Counted from the stretch's first letter, positions 1 to 8,066 are shown. The stretch is DNA of 15,944 bases from an uncultured Bacteroides sp. (GCA_900556625.1 USPQ01000060.1:1-15944), one strand, 5' to 3'. Numbers and translations: made by a program. Notes: a model not told the origin generated them from the letters alone.

Positions 1-3000
1 CATCATCTGTTTGCGTATTTTTCGAGATTGTTATTTTTATTTTGTCTGTAATCTCAAAACCGCTTGATTTTCGTATATTTTGAATACGATTTACCAATTC
101 ACGGGCAATGCCCTCCCGGCGCAACTCTTCGGTAACGGTTACTTCAAGCGCAACGGTCAGCTTACCTTCATTGGCAACCAGCCATCCCGGAATATCCTCA
201 CTGAAGATTTCCACATCCGCTGCTTCAATAACAGCTTCCGCTCCATCCAGGTTCAGCACATATTTTCCATTCTTTTCCAGCTCGGCGATAGCTTCCTGCG
301 ACATTCCGGCAACAGCAGCAGCCACTGCTTTCATTTGTTTTCCAAACTTCGGACCCAATTTCTTAAAGTCGCATTTCACCTTCTTTACCAATACACCAGC
401 AGCACCATCTACAAATTTAACTTCCTTGACATTAACTTCATTCATTATCAAGTTCTTCACCGCTTCGATATGGGCTTTCTGTTCTTCATCTACCACCGGA
501 ACCATGATACATTGCAGAGGTTGGCGCACTTTGATATTCACTTTACGACGTAATGCCAATACCATAGACGTTACATCCTGCGCCATTTTCATACGGGCTT
601 CCAGTTCTTTATCTATGCTATTTTCCTGGTATTCCGGGAATTTAGCCAAATGGACAGACACAACATTATCACGTCCTGTCGCTGTAATCAAGTCTGTGTA
701 CAACCTGTCGGCATAGAACGGAGCTATCGGCGACATCAATTTAGCCACTGTCTCAAGACATATATACAATGTCTGGTATGCAGACAGTTTATCTTGTGTA
801 AATTCACCACCCCAGAAACGTTTACGATTCAGACGAACGTACCAATTGGACAAATTATCATTCACAAAGTCGGAAATCAAACGTCCAGCCTTTGTCGGCT
901 CATATTCATTATAACAGGTATCTACCTCTTTTATCAACGTGTTCAACACAGACAGAATCCAACGGTCGATTTCCGGACGTTCCGCCATCGGCACATCCGC
1001 TTCCTTATATTCAAATCCGTCAACATTGGCATAAAGCGCAAAGAACGAATAGGTATTATATAAAGTACCGAAGAATTTACGGCGGACTTCTTCTATTCCA
1101 TCTACATCGAATTTCAAGTTATCCCACGGAGACGAGTTGGTAATCATATACCAGCGCAACGGGTCAGAACCATATTTCTCAATTGTACTAAACGGATCGA
1201 CAGCATTACCCAAACGTTTGGACATCTTGTTACCGTTCTTATCCAACACTAATCCGTTAGAAATTACCGCTTTATAAGATACACTGTCGAATACCATAGT
1301 GGCAATCGCATGCAATGTGAAGAACCATCCGCGTGTCTGATCCACTCCTTCTGCAATGAAATCGGCAGGATATACCTGACGGCTATCCAACAGTTCCTTG
1401 TTTTCAAACGGATAATGGATCTGTGCGTATGGCATTGAACCAGAATCGAACCAAACATCTATCAAGTCCATTTCACGCTTCATCGGCTTACCGTCTTTAG
1501 AAACCAGAATAATGTCATCCACGTACGGGCGGTGAAGGTCAATCTTGTCATAGTTCTGCTCCGTATATTCACCCGGAACAAATCCCTTATCCTTATACGG
1601 GTTCGACTGCATGAATCCGGCAGCCACCGATTTCTCTATTTCATTATAAAGTTCCTCTACGGATTCAATACACTTTTCGTCCGTATTATCTTCCGTGCGC
1701 CAGATAGGAAGCGGAGTTCCCCAATAACGCGAACGGCTTAAGTTCCAGTCATTCAAGTTCTCCAGCCATTTACCGAAGCGTCCTGTTCCGGTAGACTCCG
1801 GTTTCCAGTTGATAGTCTTGTTCAACTCCATCATACGCTCCTTGCAAGCTGTAGAACGGATAAACCAGCTATCCAACGGATAATAAAGTACTGGTTTGTC
1901 TGTACGCCAACAGTGCGGATAGTTATGGACGTGCTTTTCTATTTTGAAAGCTTGCTTACCAGCCTTCATCATCATGCAAAGAGCAATATCCAAAGATTCG
2001 GCAGCCTGAGCAGCCTTCTCATCATATTTTCCGTCCACCGTAAACTGCGGGTCATAAGCATTCTTCACCCATGCGCCTTGATATTCCTTATATTCATCTA
2101 CATCCACGCATTCCTTGACGAATCTTTCATCCAGTTCATCCAACAAATAGAACTTACCGGTAAGATCTACCATCGGGCGGGTTTCACCTTTCTTATTTAT
2201 CATGAACAATGACGGAATACCTGCCGCACGTGCCACATTCGCATCATCCGCACCAAAAGTCGGTGCAATGTGCACGATACCCGTACCGTCTTCTGTCGTC
2301 ACATAATCCCCTTGAATAACCCGGAAGCCTTTATCGCTGACTTTCCACATTCCATCTTCGGAAACCTCTATCGGTTTCACCCAAGGAATGAGTTGTTCAT
2401 ATTCCATGCCCACCAGTTCCGTACCTTTATATTCGGCCACTACCTTGAACGGAACCAGCTTATCTCCCGGTTTGTAATCTTCCAGATTCAGGTCCGCAGC
2501 TTTCGGATTAAAGTGAGTATTTAACAACGCCTTAGCCAAAACAACCGTAATCGGTTCTCCATTATATGTATTGTATGACTGTACAACCACATAATCAAAT
2601 TTCGGGCCGACACAGAGTGCCGTGTTTGAAGGCAATGTCCATGGAGTGGTGGTCCAAGCAAGGAAATAAGGAGTTCCCCATCCGGTCATTTCCGGTTTCG
2701 GGTTCTTTATCTTGAATTGGGCAACCATCGTCGTATCCTTCACATCCCGGTAACATCCCGGCTGGTTCAGCTCATGAGAGCTCAGTCCCGTTCCTGCTGC
2801 CGGAGAATACGGCTGGATGGTATACCCTTTATACAACAATCCTTTCTTATATAATTGCTTTAACAGCCACCAAAGGGTTTCAATATAACGGTTGTCATAC
2901 GTGATATAGGGATGTTTCATATCCACCCAATATCCCATCTTGTGAGTCAAGTCCTCCCATTCTTTAGTAAACTTCATCACATCCTTGCGACAAGCAGCAT

Positions 3001-3355
3001 TATATTCGGCTACGGAGATTTTCTTGCCGATGTCCTCCTTTGTGATACCCAACGCCTTTTCTACACCCAATTCTACAGGCAGTCCATGCGTATCCCATCC
3101 GGCTTTACGCTTTACCTGATACCCTTTCATCGTTTTGTAACGGCAGAAAATATCCTTAATCGTACGGGCCATTACATGGTGAATACCCGGCATACCATTA
3201 GCCGAGGGAGGTCCTTCAAAAAAAACGAACGAAGGACAGCCATCACGTTCTGTCATACTCTTGGCGAAAACCTGGTTTTCGTCCCATTTCTTCAGCACAT
3301 CTTTGTTCACCTGTGAAAGGTCAAACTGCGAATACTCAGTAAATCTCTTACCCAT
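1..3355 (-). CDS. ileS: Isoleucyl-tRNA synthetase, partial (C-terminus beyond left edge)
   Basis: Charges tRNA-Ile with isoleucine in the cytoplasm. I translated the minus strand from ATG at 3355-3353 (start MGKRFTEYSQ); the frame stays open to base 1, giving about 1118 codons, so only a short C-terminal part is missing. Class I landmarks are clear. The first signature region lies at residues 48-64, but it reads GIHH (57-60) rather than HIGH. The CP1 editing domain carries a TTPWTLPSNT stretch near residue 235. A WFDSGS motif follows later, and the second signature is KMSKR at about 710-714 (bases 1214-1228). The length and the altered first motif suggest the eukaryote-like IleRS2 type rather than the E. 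coli type; that assignment is inference. A Bacteroidota promoter lies about 65 nt upstream. The gene is divergent from the YhiM-like gene. Confidence 0.97.
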   Translation of the reverse strand, partial: MGKRFTEYSQFDLSQVNKDVLKKWDENQVFAKSMTERDGCPSFVFFEGPPSANGMPGIHHVMARTIKDIFCRYKTMKGYQVKRKAGWDTHGLPVELGVEKALGITKEDIGKKISVAEYNAACRKDVMKFTKEWEDLTHKMGYWVDMKHPYITYDNRYIETLWWLLKQLYKKGLLYKGYTIQPYSPAAGTGLSSHELNQPGCYRDVKDTTMVAQFKIKNPKPEMTGWGTPYFLAWTTTPWTLPSNTALCVGPKFDYVVVQSYNTYNGEPITVVLAKALLNTHFNPKAADLNLEDYKPGDKLVPFKVVAEYKGTELVGMEYEQLIPWVKPIEVSEDGMWKVSDKGFRVIQGDYVTTEDGTGIVHIAPTFGADDANVARAAGIPSLFMINKKGETRPMVDLTGKFYLLDELDERFVKECVDVDEYKEYQGAWVKNAYDPQFTVDGKYDEKAAQAAESLDIALCMMMKAGKQAFKIEKHVHNYPHCWRTDKPVLYYPLDSWFIRSTACKERMMELNKTINWKPESTGTGRFGKWLENLNDWNLSRSRYWGTPLPIWRTEDNTDEKCIESVEELYNEIEKSVAAGFMQSNPYKDKGFVPGEYTEQNYDKIDLHRPYVDDIILVSKDGKPMKREMDLIDVWFDSGSMPYAQIHYPFENKELLDSRQVYPADFIAEGVDQTRGWFFTLHAIATMVFDSVSYKAVISNGLVLDKNGNKMSKRLGNAVDPFSTIEKYGSDPLRWYMITNSSPWDNLKFDVDGIEEVRRKFFGTLYNTYSFFALYANVDGFEYKEADVPMAERPEIDRWILSVLNTLIKEVDTCYNEYEPTKAGRLISDFVNDNLSNWYVRLNRKRFWGGEFTQDKLSAYQTLYICLETVAKLMSPIAPFYADRLYTDLITATGRDNVVSVHLAKFPEYQENSIDKELEARMKMAQDVTSMVLALRRKVNIKVRQPLQCIMVPVVDEEQKAHIEAVKNLIMNEVNVKEVKFVDGAAGVLVKKVKCDFKKLGPKFGKQMKAVAAAVAGMSQEAIAELEKNGKYVLNLDGAEAVIEAADVEIFSEDIPGWLVANEGKLTVALEVTVTEELRREGIARELVNRIQNIRKSSGFEITDKIKITISKNTQTDD

Positions 3356-3420
3356 AGCTATATCTACGATTTTACTATTTACAATTTACACTTTGAGGGG
3401 TATCCCCGTTTTTAAGGGTG

Positions 3421-3454
3421 CAAATTTACAAAAACATTTGTTTAGTTGAGCAAA
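3421..3454 (-). promoter_or_regulatory. Bacteroidota-type promoter of ileS
   Basis: On the minus strand, TAAATTTG (plus 3421-3428) matches the -7 consensus TAnnTTTG exactly. A TTTG (plus 3451-3454) lies 22 nt upstream as the -33 box. The resulting leader of about 55-65 nt contains a small GGGG-TAT-CCCC hairpin (3397-3407) and an AT-rich GTAAAT-type repeat. Transcription start is inferred, not observed. Confidence 0.65.
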
Positions 3455-3565
3455 AAGCAAAGACTTTTAATCGGAATCCTATAAAGTTAACGATTTAAAC
3501 TGCCTGTGACCTAAACAAAACAGCCCTATCCTTGTTCTACTGAAAAACCTAAAAGCACTTATCTT

Positions 3566-4618
3566 ATGAATTACGGTATTAGTATTTTATTCAGAGCAAT
3601 CCCTTTGGTGATGGCACTCTTTTGCTTCGGATACGGAGCATTCATTTACGGTTACGGAGATGCAGGAGGTCGCGTTGTGGCAGGCCCCGTCGTTTTTTCA
3701 CTAGGCATGATATGTATTGCGCTGTTCTGTACGGCGGCTACCATTATCCGGCAAATCATACATACTTATAACCGAGCCGCAAAATATGGATTGCCGATCC
3801 TTGGTTATCTGGCAGCTATTGCGACAATCATCACAGGAATATGCATCTTCAGTGGAGCTGATTCTCCTTCAGCATTCGTTGCCGGTCATGTAATAACCGG
3901 TGTCGGATTTATTACAGGCTGCGTAGCCACTGCCGCCACCTCTTCCACCCGCTTTTCTTTTATTCCCGGAAACTCTAAAAGCACAGGGCATGAAATTCCG
4001 AAAGGAGCTTTTTCCTTGGGTGAAGAACGTACGATGGAAGCCGTTGTAATCACCATATCTTTGGTTGCATGGATATGGGCATTTGTTTTATTAGCCAACA
4101 GCCACGTTCATCCGGCTTACTTTGTGGCAGGCCATGTAATGGTAGGTCTTGCATGTATTTGTACCAGCCTGATTGCGTTAGTAGCTACTATAGCCCGACA
4201 GATACGTAATGTATATTCGGAAAAAGAACGTTCACAATGGCCGAAGTTAGTGTTACTGATGGGATCTCTTTCCTTCATTTGGGGGCTTTTTGTAATTTTC
4301 GCGGACTCAGGAAGTACAAACGGTACTACAGGCTATATCATGCTTGGGCTTGGTTTAGTATGTTACAGTATCTCCAGTAAAGTAATCCTCCTGGCAAAAA
4401 TATGGAGACATGAATTCAAATTAGCCAACCGCATTCCTTTGATTCCGGTACTGACTGCATTGGCTTGCTTATTCTTGGCTGCATTTGTATTTGAACTTGC
4501 CACAGTACATTCGGATTATTTCATTCCCGCCCGCGTCTTATCAGGACTGGGAGCTATCTGTTTTACCTTATTCTCCATCGTCAGTATCCTCGAAAGCGGT
4601 ACTTCCGGGAAGGGATAA
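3566..4618 (+). CDS. yhiM: YhiM-like (DUF2776) inner membrane protein
   Basis: A 350-residue, very hydrophobic protein that I recognise as a homologue of E. coli YhiM, which has the same length and many shared blocks (for example FVAGHV, LANRIPxIPV, LFSIVSILE). E. coli YhiM is a polytopic inner membrane protein linked to acid and osmotic stress; its biochemical activity is not established. Ten membrane helices can be read, arranged as five similar two-helix units (about 9-66, 76-125, 158-213, 227-280, 290-344). Each unit repeats a hydrophobic helix, a short polar turn and an AGHV..GL..IC-like helix. The main interruption is a polar loop at about 128-157. The start ATG at 3566 is the only sensible one. 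A weak -7 match, TATCCTTG (3527-3534), lies 32 nt before it, with no good -33 box. Monocistronic, convergent with the hydrolase gene. Confidence 0.9.
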   Translation: MNYGISILFRAIPLVMALFCFGYGAFIYGYGDAGGRVVAGPVVFSLGMICIALFCTAATIIRQIIHTYNRAAKYGLPILGYLAAIATIITGICIFSGADSPSAFVAGHVITGVGFITGCVATAATSSTRFSFIPGNSKSTGHEIPKGAFSLGEERTMEAVVITISLVAWIWAFVLLANSHVHPAYFVAGHVMVGLACICTSLIALVATIARQIRNVYSEKERSQWPKLVLLMGSLSFIWGLFVIFADSGSTNGTTGYIMLGLGLVCYSISSKVILLAKIWRHEFKLANRIPLIPVLTALACLFLAAFVFELATVHSDYFIPARVLSGLGAICFTLFSIVSILESGTSGKG

Positions 4619-4643
4619 AACGGGAATAAATCAAAGCTCTTTT

Positions 4644-4746
4644 ACCACAGATTACACGAACCTTCACAGATTAAAGATTAAAGGATTCATTCTTAATAGA
4701 AATAATCCAATAGGAATAATCTGTGCCAATCCGTGTAATCTGTGGT
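4644..4746. repeat. Palindromic intergenic element, copy 1
   Basis: Perfect 15-nt terminal inverted repeats, ACCACAGATTACACG (4644-4658) and CGTGTAATCTGTGGT (4732-4746), enclose a second matched pair, CACAGATTA (4665-4673) with TAATCTGTG (4717-4725). A TCAAAG/CTTTGA pair lies just outside. The element fills the gap between two convergent genes, so its transcript from either side could fold into a long hairpin and act as a bidirectional terminator or 3' end stabiliser. A related copy lies at 8100-8180. It has no coding capacity. Confidence 0.85.
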
Positions 4747-4764
4747 GAACTTTGAGCCACTGTC

Positions 4765-6303
4765 TTATTTTTTTAGTCTTACTTCATAAACATCACTTCT
4801 GCGATCTTTCAGATTACGTACGCTACCATAAGTATGCAGTTCATTCAATAAATCCAGATCCACATCCGAAACAAGAATCATCTCGGTATTAGGAGTCGCT
4901 TCCGCTCTCTTTCCGTCAGTCGGGAAAGCAAAGTCGCAGGGAGTGAAGACACCGGACTGGGCATATTGAATATCCATATTATGTACACGAGGAAGATTCC
5001 CCACACTTCCCGCAATAACTACAAAACATTCATTTTCAATAGCGCGTGCCTGCGCACATACCCGGACACGGGAATAAGCATTCTGCGTATCGGTCAGGAA
5101 AGGCACAAATAATATCTGCATCCCTTGATCCGCCATCAAACGGGATAGCTCGGGAAACTCTACATCATAACAAATTAAAACTCCGATTTTAGCGCAATCG
5201 GTATCAAATGTCTGCAACAACTTACCGCCACTCAACCCCCAACTCTTGATTTCATCCGGAGTGACATGCATTTTTTCATACATTTCGTATGTACCGTCCC
5301 GACGACAAAGGAATCCTACATTGTATAAAAGTCCGTCTTCTTTGACATACGGCATACTTCCGGTAATAATATTGATATTATAACTGATTGCCAGATTGAT
5401 AAATCTGTCGCGAATTTCCTCTGTGTACTTCGCAAGCCCACGAATGGCCTGAGATTCTCCTTTATCATTATACTTCGACATCAAAGGAGCATTGAAATAC
5501 TCCGGGAAAAGGACAAAATCACTTTTATAATCCGATACTGCGTCCACGAAAAACTCTACTTGCTCAAACAAATCATCCAATGTCTTATAACTACGCATCT
5601 GCCACTGCACCAAGCCTACACGGACTGTTGTTTTCGGATTAATATATTCCTGCGTAGGTGGCTGATAATAAATATTATCCCATTGCAACAAACAAGCATA
5701 ATGTTTCGATTCTTCGTCATTAGGAAGATAATTGGTCATAACTTTACGGACATGAAAATCATTTGACAACTGAAAAGTTAGAACCGGATCATAGATTTCG
5801 CGCTGACGCACACGTTCGATGTATTCTTTCGGACGCATCTTATCAGCATATTTATGATAATTGGGGATACGTCCACCAAACATAATAGCTTTCAGATTCA
5901 ATGTTTCGCAAAGTTCCTTACGGTATTCATACATACGACGTGCCAGACGCAAACCACGATAACCCGGATGAATAAACACTTCAATGCCGTAGAGGATATT
6001 TCCTTTAGGATTATGCGTGTTGAATGTTTCCTTGCCTGTCACTTGCGCATACGTATGGTCATTCTTCACTTTATCATAATCGACAATAATAGACAGGGCA
6101 CAACCCACAATTTTATCATCGACAACCGTAACAATCTGTCCTTCCGGGAAAATATTGATTAACTTCTGAATTTGGGCGTGAGTCCAAAATACATCGCTAC
6201 CATCTGAATAAACGCGGGTAAACGATTGAGATAACTGTGCGTAATCTTCTATCTGAAGATTGCGTATCTGCACTTTATTAATTTTTATCGGATGTTGTTC
6301 CAT
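4765..6303 (-). CDS. GNAT N-acetyltransferase / carbon-nitrogen hydrolase fusion protein
   Basis: Predicted cytoplasmic protein of 512 residues from ATG at 6303-6301. An in-frame ATG 22 codons upstream would start before the -7 box, so I prefer the downstream start. Residues about 10-190 form a GNAT acetyltransferase domain with the acetyl-CoA loop around HPGYRGLRLARR (112-123). Residues about 226-505 form a nitrilase-superfamily amidohydrolase with the triad visible as E268 (FPEYF), K344 (YEKMH) and C378 (LICYDVEFPE). The same two-domain order and nearly the same length occur in Bacillus subtilis YhcX and many Bacteroidota proteins, all without a firmly known substrate. Both active sites look intact. 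The reaction is presumably acyl transfer coupled to amide hydrolysis, but the substrate cannot be read here. Transcribed from its own promoter, downstream of the xyl terminators. Confidence 0.93.
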   Translation of the reverse strand: MEQHPIKINKVQIRNLQIEDYAQLSQSFTRVYSDGSDVFWTHAQIQKLINIFPEGQIVTVVDDKIVGCALSIIVDYDKVKNDHTYAQVTGKETFNTHNPKGNILYGIEVFIHPGYRGLRLARRMYEYRKELCETLNLKAIMFGGRIPNYHKYADKMRPKEYIERVRQREIYDPVLTFQLSNDFHVRKVMTNYLPNDEESKHYACLLQWDNIYYQPPTQEYINPKTTVRVGLVQWQMRSYKTLDDLFEQVEFFVDAVSDYKSDFVLFPEYFNAPLMSKYNDKGESQAIRGLAKYTEEIRDRFINLAISYNINIITGSMPYVKEDGLLYNVGFLCRRDGTYEMYEKMHVTPDEIKSWGLSGGKLLQTFDTDCAKIGVLICYDVEFPELSRLMADQGMQILFVPFLTDTQNAYSRVRVCAQARAIENECFVVIAGSVGNLPRVHNMDIQYAQSGVFTPCDFAFPTDGKRAEATPNTEMILVSDVDLDLLNELHTYGSVRNLKDRRSDVYEVRLKK

Positions 6304-6332
6304 AACAATACGTGTTTTTATAAAAGATAGTG

Positions 6333-6340
6333 CAAAGGTA
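6333..6340 (-). promoter_or_regulatory. -7 box of the GNAT/hydrolase gene
   Basis: Minus-strand TACCTTTG is an exact TAnnTTTG match ending 29 nt upstream of the chosen ATG at 6303. No clear TTTG sits at the expected distance, so the -33 box is weak or replaced by an activator site. Confidence 0.5.
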
Positions 6341-6371
6341 TAGCTATTTATAGAAAAGATACTGTTCAAAG

Positions 6372-6445
6372 CTAGAAAAAAGAAAAAGCACCGCTTTAAG
6401 AGAGGGAAAGCACCGCTTTAACTAAGCTAAAGCAGTGCTTTAGCT
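6372..6445 (-). terminator. Three phased AAAGC hairpins ending in a T-tract
   Basis: Three copies of a short palindrome lie exactly 22 nt apart: AAAGCACCGCTTTAA at 6385-6399 and 6407-6421, and AAAGCAGTGCTTTA at 6429-6442. The last is embedded in a perfect 10-bp-arm palindrome (6425-6445). Read on the minus strand, which is the xyl operon direction, the final hairpin runs into a T-rich tail (TTCTTTTTTC, within 6372-6384). This resembles a tandem intrinsic terminator for transcripts passing xylE. The strict spacing, close to two helical turns, also fits an operator array upstream of the hydrolase promoter. Confidence 0.55.
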
Positions 6446-6514
6446 ATGGAAAATGAATGCTTTTATTTAAGTCTACATAACACATTGCAGATCTGTTTAT
6501 TGCATATACAAACA

Positions 6515-6553
6515 ATTATGACACCATACCATTGATTGGTACGATGTCATAAT
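6515..6553 (-). terminator. Hairpin downstream of xylE
   Basis: The arms 6515-6531 and 6537-6553 (17 nt each, 5-nt loop TTGAT) match at 15 of 17 positions. In minus-strand RNA, the xyl mRNA, both remaining positions become G-U pairs, so all 17 pairs form. In plus-strand RNA they would be C-A and A-C mismatches. It lies about 58 nt after the xylE stop and is followed by TGTTTGTAT. It probably terminates the xyl mRNA or protects its 3' end. Confidence 0.65.
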
Positions 6554-6611
6554 CTCAATAGAGTCATGTCAAGAGAGCAAAGTCATAATGACACGATGAA
6601 ATTACACTAAC

Positions 6612-8066
6612 CTATTTATTTTTCTTCCAAAGTTTGCTCATATCTTCCAGTGTCTTCCCTTTTGTTTCGGGTACCCAACGCCAAACGAAGATAGCAGCAG
6701 CCACACAAATAATGCCGTATAAACTATATGCAAACATTGGGCTGAAATCGTACAATGCCGGGAAAGTAGAAGATACAATATAGTTAAATATCCATTGGAA
6801 AGCCACAGCGATTGCCACCGCTTTACCTCGGATGGTGTTCGGGAAGATCTCCGCGATCAATACCCAGCAAATCGGTCCCCAGGACATCATGAAGAATGCT
6901 GCATACACAATCACTGAAAGCACCGGAAGGATCCCCTTTATTGCCATACTGTCACACATCGCCACTGCAAATGCACCAACAGCCATACCGATAGAACCGA
7001 TTATCAACAATGGTTTACGTCCGAAGCGGTCTACAGTGAAGATAGCAACCAGTGTAAAGACAATGTTTACAATACCCATAATAACCGTTTGCATCATACC
7101 GCCGCCTTCCGCACCTGCATTTTCAAAAATACGAGGAGCATAATATAGCACGGCATTAATACCGATAGCTTGCTGGAATACAGATAGCAGAATACCGATC
7201 ACAATTACCGCCACTCCATAAGTAAATATCTTCTCTGTCTTTTCGTGAGCGGTAGCTTTAATATCATTAAGGATTTCCTGTGCTTTTGTCTTACCATTGA
7301 TCTTTTCCAGAATTGAGTAGGCCTTTCCATCCTGCTGTATCAAAACAAGATAGCGAGGTGTTTTCGGAACAAAGAACAATAACAGTCCAAAGAAAGCGGC
7401 AGGGAAAGCCTCCGAACCGAACATGTAACGCCATCCTTCATACACAGTCCACATATCAGATTCAGAACTGACAGACAGCACACCGGCTGCATCTTTCAAA
7501 ATAACAGGATTCTGATGGTCACCCATAATCAGGTAATTCACAAAGTACACTACCAGCATACCGAAGATGATGGCAAACTGGTTACACGATACAAGCGTTC
7601 CACGAATATTGGAAGGGGCTATTTCAGCAATATACATCGGGCAGACTGCAGAAGCCAGTCCTACTCCGATACCACCTAAAACACGATACAAATTAAAAGC
7701 AATCAGCAAATCCATGTTCGGCTTTCCATATTCGAAGAATAAGAATTCCGGATAATAGGAACCTAATGCTGAAAGGAAAAAGAGTATGGCAGCAAGCCTT
7801 AAGGAGTTACGACGTCCCAAACGGGAAGCAAATATACCGGAAATCGCGCCCCCAAGTACACAGCCAATTAATGCACTGGAAGAAGTGATTCCATGCATTA
7901 CTTTATTGTATTGAAAATCAGAGGCTGAAAGAAAAAAAGCTTCCAAGCCTTTCTCTGCACCGGAAATAACTGCCGTGTCATAGCCGAAAAGCAGTCCGCC
8001 CAAGATAGCGACAGAGGTTATCGAATACAGGTAGAGTTTACTACCCTCGTTCGTTGTATTAATCAT
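6612..8066 (-). CDS. xylE: D-xylose:H+ symporter, MFS sugar porter family
   Basis: Imports D-xylose across the inner membrane together with protons. The protein has 484 residues from ATG at 8066-8064 (MINTTNEGSK); a longer reading from GTG at 8105 would begin inside the palindromic element and adds a polar tail, so I reject it. Twelve membrane helices fit the length. Sugar porter signatures are all present: GYDTAVISGA (28-37), RLGRR (82-86), PMYIAEIAPSNIRG (143-156), QQAIGIN (298-304), DRFGRK (346-351), AEIFPNTIRGK (405-415) and PETKG (466-470). The residues matching the xylose-binding set of E. coli XylE are kept: Q163, Q298, Q299, N304, W396, Q424 and W425. Resemblance to E. coli XylE (491 residues) is high throughout. 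Last gene of the xyl operon, 120 nt after xylA, with a palindromic element between them. Confidence 0.95.
   Translation of the reverse strand: MINTTNEGSKLYLYSITSVAILGGLLFGYDTAVISGAEKGLEAFFLSASDFQYNKVMHGITSSSALIGCVLGGAISGIFASRLGRRNSLRLAAILFFLSALGSYYPEFLFFEYGKPNMDLLIAFNLYRVLGGIGVGLASAVCPMYIAEIAPSNIRGTLVSCNQFAIIFGMLVVYFVNYLIMGDHQNPVILKDAAGVLSVSSESDMWTVYEGWRYMFGSEAFPAAFFGLLLFFVPKTPRYLVLIQQDGKAYSILEKINGKTKAQEILNDIKATAHEKTEKIFTYGVAVIVIGILLSVFQQAIGINAVLYYAPRIFENAGAEGGGMMQTVIMGIVNIVFTLVAIFTVDRFGRKPLLIIGSIGMAVGAFAVAMCDSMAIKGILPVLSVIVYAAFFMMSWGPICWVLIAEIFPNTIRGKAVAIAVAFQWIFNYIVSSTFPALYDFSPMFAYSLYGIICVAAAIFVWRWVPETKGKTLEDMSKLWKKNK

Larger units (their letters stand above)
6304..6611. other. Intergenic region between xylE and the hydrolase gene
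   Basis: This 308-bp gap holds no gene. From the xylE side it contains a GTCAT-A-ATGAC mini palindrome (6582-6592), a 17-bp hairpin (6515-6553), the three phased AAAGC repeats (6385-6445) and the hydrolase -7 box (6333-6340). The stretch 6446-6514 shows nothing recognisable. Confidence 0.8.

Noticed and set aside
108..716. A 202-codon open frame on the plus strand, antisense to ileS.
   Set aside because: Serine/threonine-rich with no domain, and the opposite strand encodes continuous conserved IleRS sequence.
6304..6369. Longer start of the GNAT/hydrolase gene at 6369.
   Set aside because: The added 22 residues would require transcription from upstream of the exact -7 box at 6333-6340, and the GNAT domain begins only after the second methionine.
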